41,850 bases of DNA, taken from assembly GCA_027080995.1 (NCBI GenBank), contig JALWNT010000081.1:1-41850 (forward strand). The letters run 5' to 3'. The notes below the pieces were generated by a model that was not told where the DNA came from, made no database searches, and was given only the letters and a program-made list of their open reading frames with translations. A program made the position numbers and the translations under genes. Positions 32,477 to 40,077 of the stretch are shown piece after piece. Position 1 is the first letter of the stretch. The number at the start of each line of letters is the position of its first letter. This stretch comes from Campylobacteraceae bacterium. Its GTDB lineage: Bacteria > Campylobacterota > Campylobacteria > Campylobacterales > Sulfurovaceae.

Positions 32477-32692
32477 ATGTTGATAAAAAGCCAATGGAAA
32501 ACAGCGCTTTTGGCAGTTTTTGTATCATTCGGGGTGGCCGGTTGTGCAACCAAAAGCCAAACAGGTGCCCTGACCGGAGCCGCGATCGGCGGAATCGGCG
32601 GAGCGATGCTGGGCAACTCCAAAACTGCCGCCGTCGGTGCCGCCGCAGGCGCCGTAACAGGTGCCATTATCGGAAAACAAATGGAGCAGTAA
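32477..32692 (+). CDS. glycine-zipper lipoprotein, 71 aa
   Basis: This is a small outer-membrane-type lipoprotein. The signal peptide ends in a lipobox (FVSFGVAGCATKS), with the lipidated cysteine at about residue 23 from the ATG. The rest is a Gly/Ala-rich glycine-zipper domain (GALTGAAIGGIGGAMLGNSK and AAAGAVTGAIIGKQ), which inserts in or packs against membranes. The ATG at 32477 has AAAGGAG six bases upstream; a GTG two codons earlier lies within that site. Processing would require LspA, encoded at 19365. The function is unknown beyond an envelope role. Confidence 0.85.
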   Translation: MLIKSQWKTALLAVFVSFGVAGCATKSQTGALTGAAIGGIGGAMLGNSKTAAVGAAAGAVTGAIIGKQMEQ

Positions 32693-32760
32693 TCCTCTTT
32701 TGTGAAGGAGGGGATTTCGGTAGCGTTGAAGTCTAGACGATTAAGAATAAGATGAAAGTA

Positions 32761-32848
32761 TGGCAGAGGGGATGGGATTCGAACCCACGGTAGCTTGCGC
32801 TACACACGCGTTCCAGGCGTGCTCCTTCGACCACTCGGACACCCCTCT
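32761..32848 (-). tRNA. tRNA-Ser (anticodon GGA)
   Basis: A complete class II cloverleaf with the long variable arm and encoded CCA. The acceptor stem AGAGGGG pairs with CCCCTCT. The anticodon loop is CTGGAAC, giving GGA. The variable arm GTAGC/GCTAC has a GCAA loop. The T arm has GGGTTCGAATCCC. Confidence 0.95.
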
Positions 32849-32919
32849 ATATTTTGGAGAGGGGCATTATAGCCCAAAGCTTTCAAAAAATCAAGATTGC
32901 GCAAGGGGGGAGTTTTTGC

Positions 32920-32925
32920 TATAAT
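32920..32925 (+). promoter_or_regulatory. -10 box of SRP RNA
   Basis: TATAAT ends seven bases before the 5' side of the SRP RNA terminal helix, a normal -10 to start distance. Confidence 0.7.
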
Positions 32926-32931
32926 CCTCCT

Positions 32932-33038
32932 GCCTTCTGCCAGACCTGTGCAACGGGTTCGGAGGACACCGGGTCAGGATGGGAACATAGCAGCCCACCC
33001 TCCGCTCCCGGGTGCCGCAGCCATCTGGCGGAAGGTAC
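32932..33038 (+). ncRNA. ffs: signal recognition particle RNA (4.5S-type)
   Basis: This is the small bacterial SRP RNA of about 107 nt. The Ffh-binding core is recognisable as GGGTCAGGATGGGAACATAG followed by CAGCCCACC. The ends pair as CCTTCTGCCAGA with TCTGGCGGAAGG. A good -10 box sits just upstream. The exact ends are estimated from the helix. Confidence 0.88.
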
Positions 33039-33169
33039 TTTTCTCTCACCCCGTTACCTCTTTCCTTTTTTTCTATTCGGATTTCACCACTTTGTACAAG
33101 CTCATTGGCTTTTTGCTGTATCGGTATCGCACGGTGATCGATAGAGAGCTCCAAAATGTAAACCATAAC

Positions 33170-33199
33170 TTGACACTTTATATATTTTCCCGCTATACT
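33170..33199 (+). promoter_or_regulatory. sigma70-type promoter of the MerR-type gene
   Basis: TTGACA at 33170-33175 and TATACT at 33194-33199 are separated by 18 bp. This is the best consensus promoter in the window. Extended spacers are typical of MerR-controlled promoters, so autoregulation is possible. Confidence 0.7.
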
Positions 33200-33228
33200 G
33201 CTTTTATCATCAATAAGAAGGATCGAAC

Positions 33229-33879
33229 ATGGCACTCAAGATGCGCGACCTGGTCCGTCTCACCGGCGTACCCAAATCGACGATTCTCTATTACATCAAA
33301 GAGGGGCTGCTTCCCGAACCGGAGAAGCCCAAACCCAACGTCCACCTCTACGACGAGCGCTTCGTGGAGCGGATCGCCTTCATCCGCTATCTGCAAACCC
33401 ATTTCCGCGCCAGCATCGAGCAGATCCGGGCGGTGATGCGGCGGGAGGATTTCGACCCCGACCACCCGTTCGCCTCGCTGGTGGGGGCGATCGACACCCT
33501 GATGGCCCCGGCGGGGGAGACCCGCTACGATCGTGAAGCGTTTTGCGAAGTAGCAAAGATCGACTGCGCGACGCTCTCAGGCTGGATCGACGAGGGGCTG
33601 CTCTTCGAGCGCAACGGCGGGCTGAGCGACACCGAGCTGGAGATGGCCCGGATCCTGAAGGCCCTCGAAGGGATCGGGCACCTTGATCTCGCCTACGCCT
33701 ACCGCGACTGTGCCCGGGATCTGGTCCGCCTCGAAGCCGAAGCGGCCCGGTCGGTCCGGGATGCCGACCCCCGGGAGCGGGATCGGACGATCCGGAGCCT
33801 CTTGGATGCGACGCTGCTGCTCAAGCCCTACATCTTCAACCTCACCCTATACGGCGCCTACCGAAAGGATCGATCATGA
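33229..33879 (+). CDS. MerR-family regulator with a second HTH-like segment
   Basis: This 216-aa protein starts with a MerR DNA-binding domain: MRDLVRLTGVPKSTILYYIK, EGLLPEP and the winged part LYDERFVERIAFIRYLQ. A second similar segment appears at about residues 101-126 (REAFCEVAKIDCATLSGWID, then EGLLFERNGG), suggesting internal duplication. The C-terminal part is helical and of unknown ligand specificity. AAGGA precedes the ATG. Its stop overlaps the start of the Aas-like gene by four bases (ATGA), so it probably regulates that gene in response to a membrane or fatty-acid signal (inference). Confidence 0.85.
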   Translation: MALKMRDLVRLTGVPKSTILYYIKEGLLPEPEKPKPNVHLYDERFVERIAFIRYLQTHFRASIEQIRAVMRREDFDPDHPFASLVGAIDTLMAPAGETRYDREAFCEVAKIDCATLSGWIDEGLLFERNGGLSDTELEMARILKALEGIGHLDLAYAYRDCARDLVRLEAEAARSVRDADPRERDRTIRSLLDATLLLKPYIFNLTLYGAYRKDRS

Positions 33880-36800
33880 AAACGCTGCTTCGCCTGGAGG
33901 GGTTCCTCCCCTTTCTGGCGGTCCTGGTCTTCAACGCCATGACCGACATCGCCCACAAGATCACGATCCAGAACGTCCTGATCAAAAGCTACTCCGGCGA
34001 CACCCTGGTGATCCTCAGCGCCCTGGTCAACGCCCTGATCCTGATCCCTTTCATCCTGCTCTTCTCCCCCTCGGGCTGGCTCAGCGACCGGTTCGACAAG
34101 AGCCGGATCGTGCGGGCCATGGCCCTGGCGGGGCTGGTGCTGTCGGTACTGACGACGCTCTTCTACTATCAGGGGTGGTTCCTGGCCGCTTTTGGGATGA
34201 CCTTGCTTTTGGCGGTGCAAAGCGCCCTCTACTCCCCGGCCAAATACGCCCTCATCCGCCATCTGGCCGGCGCCGAGCGCCTAGCCGGTGCCAACGCCCT
34301 GGTTCAGGCGCTCACCATCGCGGCGATTCTGCTCAGCGGCCTGCTCTTTTCGTTCCTCTTCGAGGGGCTCTACGACGGCAGCGCCGCGCCGGGAGCGGTA
34401 CTGCGCTCCGTCGCCCCCCTGGGCTGGGGGCTGATCCTCATGAGTGCCCTGGAGTACCTGAGCGCGCTGCGCATCCCGGCTACCGGCGAAGCGGTGCGGG
34501 AGGCCTTCGAGATGGGGCGCTACCTGCGGCTGGAGTACCTGCGCAAAAACCTGGCCACCCTCCGGAGCGACCGCAATATCTGGCTCTCGATCGTGGGGCT
34601 GGCGGTCTTCTGGGCGCTCAGCCAGCTGGTCATCGCCGCCTTCCCCGCCCACTACAAGACGCTCACGGGCGATGAGAACACGGTGATGATCCAGGGGCTT
34701 TTGGCCCTGAGCGCCGTGGGGGTGATCCTGGGCTCCCTGGTGGCGGGGCGCTATTCGCGGCTCCATATCGAGCTGGGCTTCGTCCCGCTGGGGGCGCTGG
34801 GGCTCTGGGGGGCGCTGAGCCTCCTGGCCGCTTCGGCGACGCCGTTTTGGATGGGGGCGGCGATCCTGGCCTTCGGCTTCTTCGGCGGGCTGGCCATTGT
34901 GCCGCTCAACGCCACGGTGCAGTTCCTGGCCCCCCTGGAGCGGCTGGGGACGATCCTGGCCGGCAGCAATTTCATCCAGAATATCGCCATGCTGGCCGCC
35001 CTGCTGGGGACCATCGTGCTGGTGCAGCTGGGGCTTTCGACCCTGGGGATCCTCCACACCGCCGCCTGGCTCACCCTGGCCGCGGCGCTCTACGCCATGA
35101 GCCAGCTGCCGCAGCTGGGGGCGCGGCTGATGCTCCTGCCGCTGCTGCACACCCGCTACCGCCTCGCCGTGGAGGGGCTGGAGCACCTCCCTCCCCGGGG
35201 CGGCGTATTGCTGCTGGGCAACCACATCAGCTGGATCGACTGGCTCATCCTCCAGGTCGCCTCCCCGAGGCGGATCACCTTCGTCATGGAGAAGCGGATC
35301 TACGAGCAGTGGTATCTGCGCTTCTTCCTCAAGCGCCTAGGGATGATCCCCATCTCCGGCTCCGCCTCCAAAGGGGCCATGGAGGCGATCCGGGAGCGGC
35401 TGCGCCGGGGCGAAGTGGTGGCCCTCTTCCCCGAGGGACGGATCAGCTACAACGGCCAGCTGGGGGAGTTCAAAAAGGGCTTCGAGAAGATCATGGAGGG
35501 GTGCGACGCCCCCATCGTCCCCTTTTACCTCCACGGGCTGTGGGGCTCCACCTTCTCCCGGGCCAACCCCCGCTACCGCCTCATCTCCCGCCACGGGGCG
35601 CGGCGGGATCTGCGGGTCCATTTCGGTGCGCCGCTGCCTTCCCATGCCGCCGCTTCGCAGGTCAAACAGGCGGTGCGGACCCTCTCGTTTGCGGCCTGGG
35701 AGGAGAGCATCGCTTCCCAGGAGCCGCTGCACTATCAGTGGCTCAGTCGGGCCAAGGAGCACCCCTTCCAGCGGGCGATCGCCGACGCCTCGGGGGCCGA
35801 TCTGAACCGGGTGCAGCTCCTGAGTGCCGTGATCCTTTTTATCCGCGCCCTGAAGCCGCGGCTGCGGGGGCAGCGCAACGTCGGCGTGCTGCTGCCCAGC
35901 TCGGCTGCCGGCAGCATCGTCAACCTGGCCCTTCTGGCTCTGGGCAAGCGCCCGGTCAATCTCAACTACACCCTCAGCCCCGAAGCGATGGAGGCGGCGG
36001 TGGCCAAGGCCCATCTGCAGACCGTGGTCAGCTCCGAGCGCTTCCTCAAAAAGCTCTTCGCCAAGGGCTTCGACCCCGCCGCCTTACTGGGGGATCGGCT
36101 CCTCATGGCCGAGACGATCGGCACGGAATTCGGCAAAGCCGACAAGGCCCTGGCCTTCGCCGCCGCGCTGCTGCTGCCAGCTCGCCTCATCCGGGCCCTT
36201 TGGTTCGCCCCCGTGCGGCTCTGCGATCCGGCGACGATCCTTTTCAGCAGCGGGAGCGAAGGGACCCCCAAAGGGATCGTGCTCAGCCACAAGAATCTGC
36301 TGGGCAATATCAAGCAGACCAGTGCCATGCTCAACTTCGGCGACGAGGATCTGATCCTGGGATCGCTGCCGATCTTCCACAGCTTCGGCCTGACGGTGAC
36401 GACGCTGCTGCCCCTGTGCGAAGGGATCCCGGTCGCCGCGGTCCCCGACCCCACCGATGCGCTGAGCGTAGGCAAGATGGCGGCCCGCTACGGGGCGACG
36501 ATCCTTTTCGGCACTTCGACCTTCTTCCGCCTCTACGCCCGCAACCGCAAACTCCACCCCCTGATGTTCGCCTCGATCCGGATGGGGGTCGCCGGGGCCG
36601 AGAAGCTCAAGCCCGAGATCAAGGAGGCCTTCCGGGCCAAGTTCGGCGTGGAGCTCTACGAGGGCTACGGCGCCACCGAGACCTCCCCCGTCATAGCCGT
36701 CAACATGCCCGACATGCTCGATCCCGACACCTTCCGGGTGATCGTGGGCAACCGCCCCGGCACCGTGGGCCAGCCGCTGCCGGGCACCGTCATCCGCATC

Positions 36801-37319
36801 GCCGACCCCGAGACGCTCCAGGAGCTCCCCGTGGGCGAAGACGGCCTCATCATGGTGGCCGGGGTGCAGGTGATGGAGGGTTACCTGGACGACCCGGCCA
36901 AAACCGCCGAAGTGATCGCCGAAGTGGAGGGCATGCGCTTCTACAAGACCGGCGACAAGGGCCACGTGGACGAAGAGGGATTCATCACCATCGTCGATCG
37001 CTACAGCCGCTTCGCCAAGATCGGCGGCGAGATGATCAGCCTGGGGGCGGTGGAGGAGGCCCTGGGGCGTGTATTCGGCGAAGAGATCGAAACCGTCGCC
37101 ATCGCCCTGCCCGACGAGAAAAAGGGCGAAACGGTGGTGCTCCTCTACAGCGGCGATCTTGGCCCTGAAGCGGTGGCCGAGCGGATCAAATCCTCCGACC
37201 TCGCCCCCATCATGCAGCCTTCGCGCATTCAACGGGTCGAGACACTCCCCAAACTGGCCAGCGGCAAGGTGGATTTCAAAGGGGCGAAGAGGATGGCGGA
37301 GGAGATGACCGATCAGTAA
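33876..37319 (+). CDS. aas: Aas-like fusion: lysophospholipid flippase, acyltransferase and acyl-ACP synthetase
   Basis: This three-domain inner-membrane protein (1147 aa) combines functions that are split between LplT and Aas in Escherichia coli. Residues 1 to about 410 are an MFS domain (LplT-like lysophospholipid flippase). About 425-640 is a PlsC-type acyltransferase, with NHISWID giving the HX4D motif near 449-454 and FPEGRISYNG near 518. The rest is an AMP-forming acyl-ACP/CoA synthetase with SSGSEGTPKGIVLSHKN near 790, YEGYGATETSP near 927 and a C-terminal lysine-containing subdomain. It would re-acylate lysophospholipids such as 2-acyl-glycerophosphoethanolamine. Fusions of this type are known in several proteobacteria. 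GC content is higher than in the neighbours. It overlaps the convergent toxin gene by seven bases. Confidence 0.9.
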   Translation: MKTLLRLEGFLPFLAVLVFNAMTDIAHKITIQNVLIKSYSGDTLVILSALVNALILIPFILLFSPSGWLSDRFDKSRIVRAMALAGLVLSVLTTLFYYQGWFLAAFGMTLLLAVQSALYSPAKYALIRHLAGAERLAGANALVQALTIAAILLSGLLFSFLFEGLYDGSAAPGAVLRSVAPLGWGLILMSALEYLSALRIPATGEAVREAFEMGRYLRLEYLRKNLATLRSDRNIWLSIVGLAVFWALSQLVIAAFPAHYKTLTGDENTVMIQGLLALSAVGVILGSLVAGRYSRLHIELGFVPLGALGLWGALSLLAASATPFWMGAAILAFGFFGGLAIVPLNATVQFLAPLERLGTILAGSNFIQNIAMLAALLGTIVLVQLGLSTLGILHTAAWLTLAAALYAMSQLPQLGARLMLLPLLHTRYRLAVEGLEHLPPRGGVLLLGNHISWIDWLILQVASPRRITFVMEKRIYEQWYLRFFLKRLGMIPISGSASKGAMEAIRERLRRGEVVALFPEGRISYNGQLGEFKKGFEKIMEGCDAPIVPFYLHGLWGSTFSRANPRYRLISRHGARRDLRVHFGAPLPSHAAASQVKQAVRTLSFAAWEESIASQEPLHYQWLSRAKEHPFQRAIADASGADLNRVQLLSAVILFIRALKPRLRGQRNVGVLLPSSAAGSIVNLALLALGKRPVNLNYTLSPEAMEAAVAKAHLQTVVSSERFLKKLFAKGFDPAALLGDRLLMAETIGTEFGKADKALAFAAALLLPARLIRALWFAPVRLCDPATILFSSGSEGTPKGIVLSHKNLLGNIKQTSAMLNFGDEDLILGSLPIFHSFGLTVTTLLPLCEGIPVAAVPDPTDALSVGKMAARYGATILFGTSTFFRLYARNRKLHPLMFASIRMGVAGAEKLKPEIKEAFRAKFGVELYEGYGATETSPVIAVNMPDMLDPDTFRVIVGNRPGTVGQPLPGTVIRIADPETLQELPVGEDGLIMVAGVQVMEGYLDDPAKTAEVIAEVEGMRFYKTGDKGHVDEEGFITIVDRYSRFAKIGGEMISLGAVEEALGRVFGEEIETVAIALPDEKKGETVVLLYSGDLGPEAVAERIKSSDLAPIMQPSRIQRVETLPKLASGKVDFKGAKRMAEEMTDQ

Positions 37320-37585
37320 ACGTCGCTATGACTCCCGATATCGATCAGGATGATCACGTCGTCCTGGATGATGAAATCGAGCACCACCCGGTATTTCATA
37401 TTGATCGAGACGGAGTAGAAGCCGCTCAGCTTTCCCCGGAGTTTGTGAAGTCGTAAGGAGGGGTGGTAGGGATCGCGGCTGAGGATCTCGAGGGTTTTTT
37501 TGTATTGGGGGTAGAGGTCTTTGTGTTTTTTGAAAAAGCGGACGACCTTTTTCTCATACCCCTCGGCGAAGCGTATTTCAATCAC
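37313..37585 (-). CDS. RelE/ParE-superfamily toxin
   Basis: This is a 90-aa type II toxin of the RelE/YafQ group, probably a ribosome-dependent mRNA endonuclease. Features are IRFAEGYEKKVVRFFKKHKD at the N terminus, HKLRGKLSGFYSVSINMKYR in the core, and the C-terminal IILIDIGSHSDVY with a typical His/Tyr ending. It starts within the last codons of the antitoxin gene (eight-base overlap). It is expected to be neutralised by the antitoxin at 37578. Confidence 0.88.
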   Translation of the reverse strand: MIEIRFAEGYEKKVVRFFKKHKDLYPQYKKTLEILSRDPYHPSLRLHKLRGKLSGFYSVSINMKYRVVLDFIIQDDVIILIDIGSHSDVY

Positions 37586-37838
37586 CCTTTATCGCCTCTT
37601 CGATGGCGTCGAAATGGCGTCGCAGATCGGTATGGTATCTGCCCGCTTCGATATCCTCCATCACCTCTTTGTGGGCTTTTTCGAGCTTGTAGGCTCTAAA
37701 CTCTTCATACTCTTCAAAAGGAATGACGCAATATTTGTCCTTGCCCCGGACATTGATGATCACTTCACTGAAGCCATCGAGCAGCTTCTCGAAAAGCGAA
37801 ACCCCTTTCTGCTTCACTTCGCTGGCCGTTACGGTCAT
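37578..37838 (-). CDS. Phd/YefM-type antitoxin
   Basis: This 86-aa antitoxin has the N-terminal Phd/YefM fold (MTVTASEVKQKGVSLFEKLL, VIINVRGKDKYCVIPFEEYE) that binds DNA, and a charged C-terminal helix that would wrap the toxin. It precedes and overlaps its toxin gene, the usual order. An AAGGA ribosome-binding site is present. A perfect 18-bp palindrome sits just upstream and is its likely operator. Confidence 0.85.
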   Translation of the reverse strand: MTVTASEVKQKGVSLFEKLLDGFSEVIINVRGKDKYCVIPFEEYEEFRAYKLEKAHKEVMEDIEAGRYHTDLRRHFDAIEEAIKGD

Positions 37839-37846
37839 AGAGTATC

Positions 37847-37864
37847 CTTAAAAGTACTTTTAAG
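37847..37864. promoter_or_regulatory. palindromic operator of the Phd-RelE module
   Basis: CTTAAAAGTACTTTTAAG is a perfect 18-bp palindrome, eight bases upstream of the antitoxin ATG on the minus strand. Type II antitoxins autoregulate through such sites. Confidence 0.65.
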
Positions 37865-37902
37865 AGTATTGTAGCATATTCTGTGAGCACTTCATTTTTT
37901 GT

Positions 37903-37924
37903 GTCCCCACGCTTTGCGGGGGAC
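37903..37924. repeat. GTCCCC hairpin, copy 1
   Basis: GTCCCC pairs with GGGGAC around a CGC-TTT-GCG inner stem. It is followed by GGGTCGGAA. A related hairpin followed by GAGTCGGAA is at 38626-38651. Between divergent TA modules, it may be a terminator-like barrier or a dispersed repeat. Confidence 0.55.
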
Positions 37925-37945
37925 GGGTCGGAATGTATGATACAA

Positions 37946-37965
37946 TGTATGAAAATTTTCATACA
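37946..37965. promoter_or_regulatory. palindromic operator of the MazEF module
   Basis: TGTATGAAAATTTTCATACA is a perfect 20-bp palindrome ending ten bases before the antitoxin GTG. A -10-like TACAAT overlaps its left edge (37941-37946) and a short dyad GTAT-G-ATAC lies at 37935-37943. Confidence 0.7.
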
Positions 37966-37975
37966 GGAGCCTCCG

Positions 37976-38215
37976 GTGATCAGAAAAACCGTATCACTCG
38001 ATGAGAACATCCTTTTCGATCTCGAGCGGTGCGGAGCGCTGGAGAGGTTCAGCAACTTTTCCGAACTCGTCTCCATAGCGCTGCGGGAAAAGATCGAAAA
38101 GATCGAAGAAGAGAACTACCGCGCACAAATCGCCGCCGCGGCGAAGGATCCGATGGTTCTGGAGGATATCCGATCGGTCGAAGAGGATTTCCGCTACGCC
38201 GATAGCGAGTGGTAG
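37976..38215 (+). CDS. MazE/ribbon-helix-helix-like antitoxin
   Basis: This is a 79-aa small acidic protein. The N-terminal segment (IRKTVSLDENILFDLERCGA) is compatible with a ribbon-helix-helix DNA-binding domain, with a helical, charged C terminus. It lies directly before the MazF-type toxin. The start is a GTG at 37976 with AGGAG six bases upstream; an earlier in-frame ATG exists at 37937 but would place the operator inside the gene. The RHH identification is moderate. Confidence 0.8.
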   Translation: MIRKTVSLDENILFDLERCGALERFSNFSELVSIALREKIEKIEEENYRAQIAAAAKDPMVLEDIRSVEEDFRYADSEW

Positions 38216-38217
38216 GG

Positions 38218-38550
38218 ATGCAGTTTGCCGTCTATTGGGCCGATCTCAATCCGGTCGTAGGCCGTGAACAGGCCGGCCGTCGTCCCGTCCTCGTGATTTC
38301 CAACGACATCGAAAACCAGATGGACAATGTCACGATCGTCCCGATCACATCCCGAAAACCGGGCCGCAGGATCTATCCCAACGAAGTGGGTTTCACACTG
38401 CTGGGCAAAGAGGCGATTCTGCTTTGCCATCAGATTCGAACGATCTCGAAACGACGCCTCAGCAAAAAGATCGGAACGCTTACGGAGCCCTCGCTTCGCG
38501 AACGAATCCTCCAGACCGTATGTAGGCGCGTAACGCCAGTATCACTATAA
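38218..38550 (+). CDS. MazF/PemK-type toxin
   Basis: This is a 110-aa type II toxin, an mRNA endoribonuclease of the MazF family. The motifs are VYWADLNPVVGREQAGRRPV, LVISND, VTIVPITSR and the KEAILLCHQIRTISKRRL segment. The ATG is two bases after the antitoxin stop. The C-terminal end (CRRVTPVSL) borders the intergenic sequence at 38551-38616. Confidence 0.9.
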   Translation: MQFAVYWADLNPVVGREQAGRRPVLVISNDIENQMDNVTIVPITSRKPGRRIYPNEVGFTLLGKEAILLCHQIRTISKRRLSKKIGTLTEPSLRERILQTVCRRVTPVSL

Positions 38551-38616
38551 AATCTCTGAGCCACTTTTCATTCTCGTTCTCACGCAATCTATTGCAGCAC
38601 GATAAGCTATCTATAC

Positions 38617-38940
38617 TCAGGTATGCGTTCCCACCGGGGACGGTGGGAACGAGTCGGAAAGGAGAGCATACTTGTCTCTGCAACCGGCATCGAAAAAGAC
38701 AACCGGCCTATTCTTTATCATCACGGATTTCCTATCGTTAAAACTTGGAGGTCTACCGTAGTCCATCTTTTGCAGTCGCAACGTTTCTCTCAAAAACTTT
38801 CTGAAAGAGGACTCGAAGGCTATGCCTTTCCCTTTGAGCCCAACGGGGAGGTTGAAATAGAGTTGGAAACTCATCTCTTCGTGTTCTTTCCTTTTGAATT
38901 CTCTGAGCTCTTCCAAGCTCATTCTCTTTTTTCGCTCCAT
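38617..38940 (-). CDS. hypothetical protein, 107 aa
   Basis: The product is not recognised. The first part (MSLEELREFKRKEHEEMSFQ) is charged and helical. The ATG has a strong AAGGAG site eight bases upstream, which supports translation. The C-terminal residues and stop lie across a GTTCCCACC hairpin repeat at 38626-38651, so the native end may have been altered by repeat insertion. It is 33 bp downstream of the 214-aa unknown gene on the same strand, so the two probably form an operon. Confidence 0.6.
   Translation of the reverse strand: MERKKRMSLEELREFKRKEHEEMSFQLYFNLPVGLKGKGIAFESSFRKFLRETLRLQKMDYGRPPSFNDRKSVMIKNRPVVFFDAGCRDKYALLSDSFPPSPVGTHT
38626..38651. repeat. GTTCCCACCG hairpin, copy 2
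   Basis: GTTCCCACCG pairs perfectly with CGGTGGGAAC across a GGGA loop and is followed by GAGTCGGAA, as in the copy at 37903. Confidence 0.6.
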
Positions 38941-38973
38941 TGTCTTCTCCTTGATACTTTTTTATCGTTTTTC

Positions 38974-39618
38974 TCAGGAGATGAGCAGATCGGGCGGGAT
39001 CTCCTTCCCCCCGACGCTCAAAACGGCTCCCCCTTCGTCCAGATTACGGGAAAGCTCTTCGATCAGATGCCCTTTGGTATCGAAGCGAAACGTCCTGCCG
39101 TCGAGGTGGTGGTAGCGGTATTCGTGGATCTTCCCCCAAAGATTGAGTTTCCCTCCGGTGTTTCGGTAATGTTCCCGGATTATTTGGCTTACTTCCTGCA
39201 AAGTCTCTCTCAGGCTTCGGTCATAGACCGCCTCTTTGTCCAGAGCGATGCGGCGTTTTCCCTCCATGAAGGCCAGGGCGAAGATCGGTTCGTTCTTTCT
39301 TCTGAAACGGGTATCGACGAAAATATAGGGTGGCAACAACTGGGAGAGGATCGCACGGCGTTTGGCCTCTGCTTCGACGATCCGGTCGATTACATCTGGA
39401 TCGACTCCGGCAAGAGAGGCGAGCTTTTTGGCGAAGCTTTCGGAGCTGTGGACGAAGTCGTAATGGCCGTGCGCCAACCAATTCCGCAGCGATCCCGCGC
39501 CCAGAAAGGCACGCAGGCTCTCCTCTCCTTTTCGGAGATCGTGATAGCCCAGTGAGCGCAGCAGCTCTTTGCGGTCGGTTTCTTTGACGAAGCGCACAAG
39601 GGTGTCATAAGTTCTCAT
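38974..39618 (-). CDS. hypothetical protein, 214 aa
   Basis: The product is not recognised. It is a soluble, mixed alpha-beta protein without signal peptide or membrane segment. Visible segments include SLRNWLAHGHYDFVHSSESF, RRAILSQLLPPYIFVDTRFR and a Tyr/His-rich stretch KIHEYRYHHLDGRTFRFDT. The ATG is preceded by AAGGAGG at good spacing. Its place next to two TA modules and repeat elements suggests an accessory region, but no defence or mobile-element role can be shown. Confidence 0.65.
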   Translation of the reverse strand: MRTYDTLVRFVKETDRKELLRSLGYHDLRKGEESLRAFLGAGSLRNWLAHGHYDFVHSSESFAKKLASLAGVDPDVIDRIVEAEAKRRAILSQLLPPYIFVDTRFRRKNEPIFALAFMEGKRRIALDKEAVYDRSLRETLQEVSQIIREHYRNTGGKLNLWGKIHEYRYHHLDGRTFRFDTKGHLIEELSRNLDEGGAVLSVGGKEIPPDLLIS

Positions 39619-39634
39619 AATTTACCTCCTTGTG

Positions 39635-39804
39635 AACCCAAAATTTGCATTAGACTTCACGCCATCTACATCGATCATCGGTGACATGGGCGATCCGTCC
39701 AAAGCCTCGACGCACCTTACAGGTGCGCCTACGTTTTGGACGAACACCCTTGCCAACCTAGCATCGGCATATCTGTCGCAAACTCTACTGTAAAATTTGG
39801 GTTG
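39635..39804. repeat. structured intergenic element with inverted ends
   Basis: AACCCAAAATTTGCA at the left and its inverse at 39790-39804 match at 13 of 15 positions. Between them is a strong nested stem at 39697-39741 (GTCCAAA with TTTGGAC around CGCACC-TTACA-GGTGCG). The remaining 39805-40077 sequence shows no gene; it includes the leader of the next gene. It may be a MITE-like or dispersed repeat. Confidence 0.55.
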
Positions 39805-40077
39805 AATAGAGGCAATAAAACGGTCGAGGTTTCGGGAATCGAAACGGTGAAGGTTTTATTGTCCTAAGTCACCCGATGCGGTGACAGATTACGGTGACTG
39901 CCGACGACACATTTTTTTCGACAGGCCGAGGGTGTCTCTTAATTGAGATATCGCTATTTTAGCATGAGGTTTTGACAACCTAGTGTCACATGAGTCCGGA
40001 CGGAGTCGTGGGATTTTCTCGATTCAGCAGTATTGGTGTATAAAAGATTTAGGGAAATATCGAAAAGGAGGAAGGGA

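Noticed and set aside
34847-37168. 773-codon plus-strand frame within the Aas-like gene
   Set aside because: It is a GC-rich shadow frame, with Pro/Arg/Gly-rich low-complexity translation, inside a gene with clear domain motifs.
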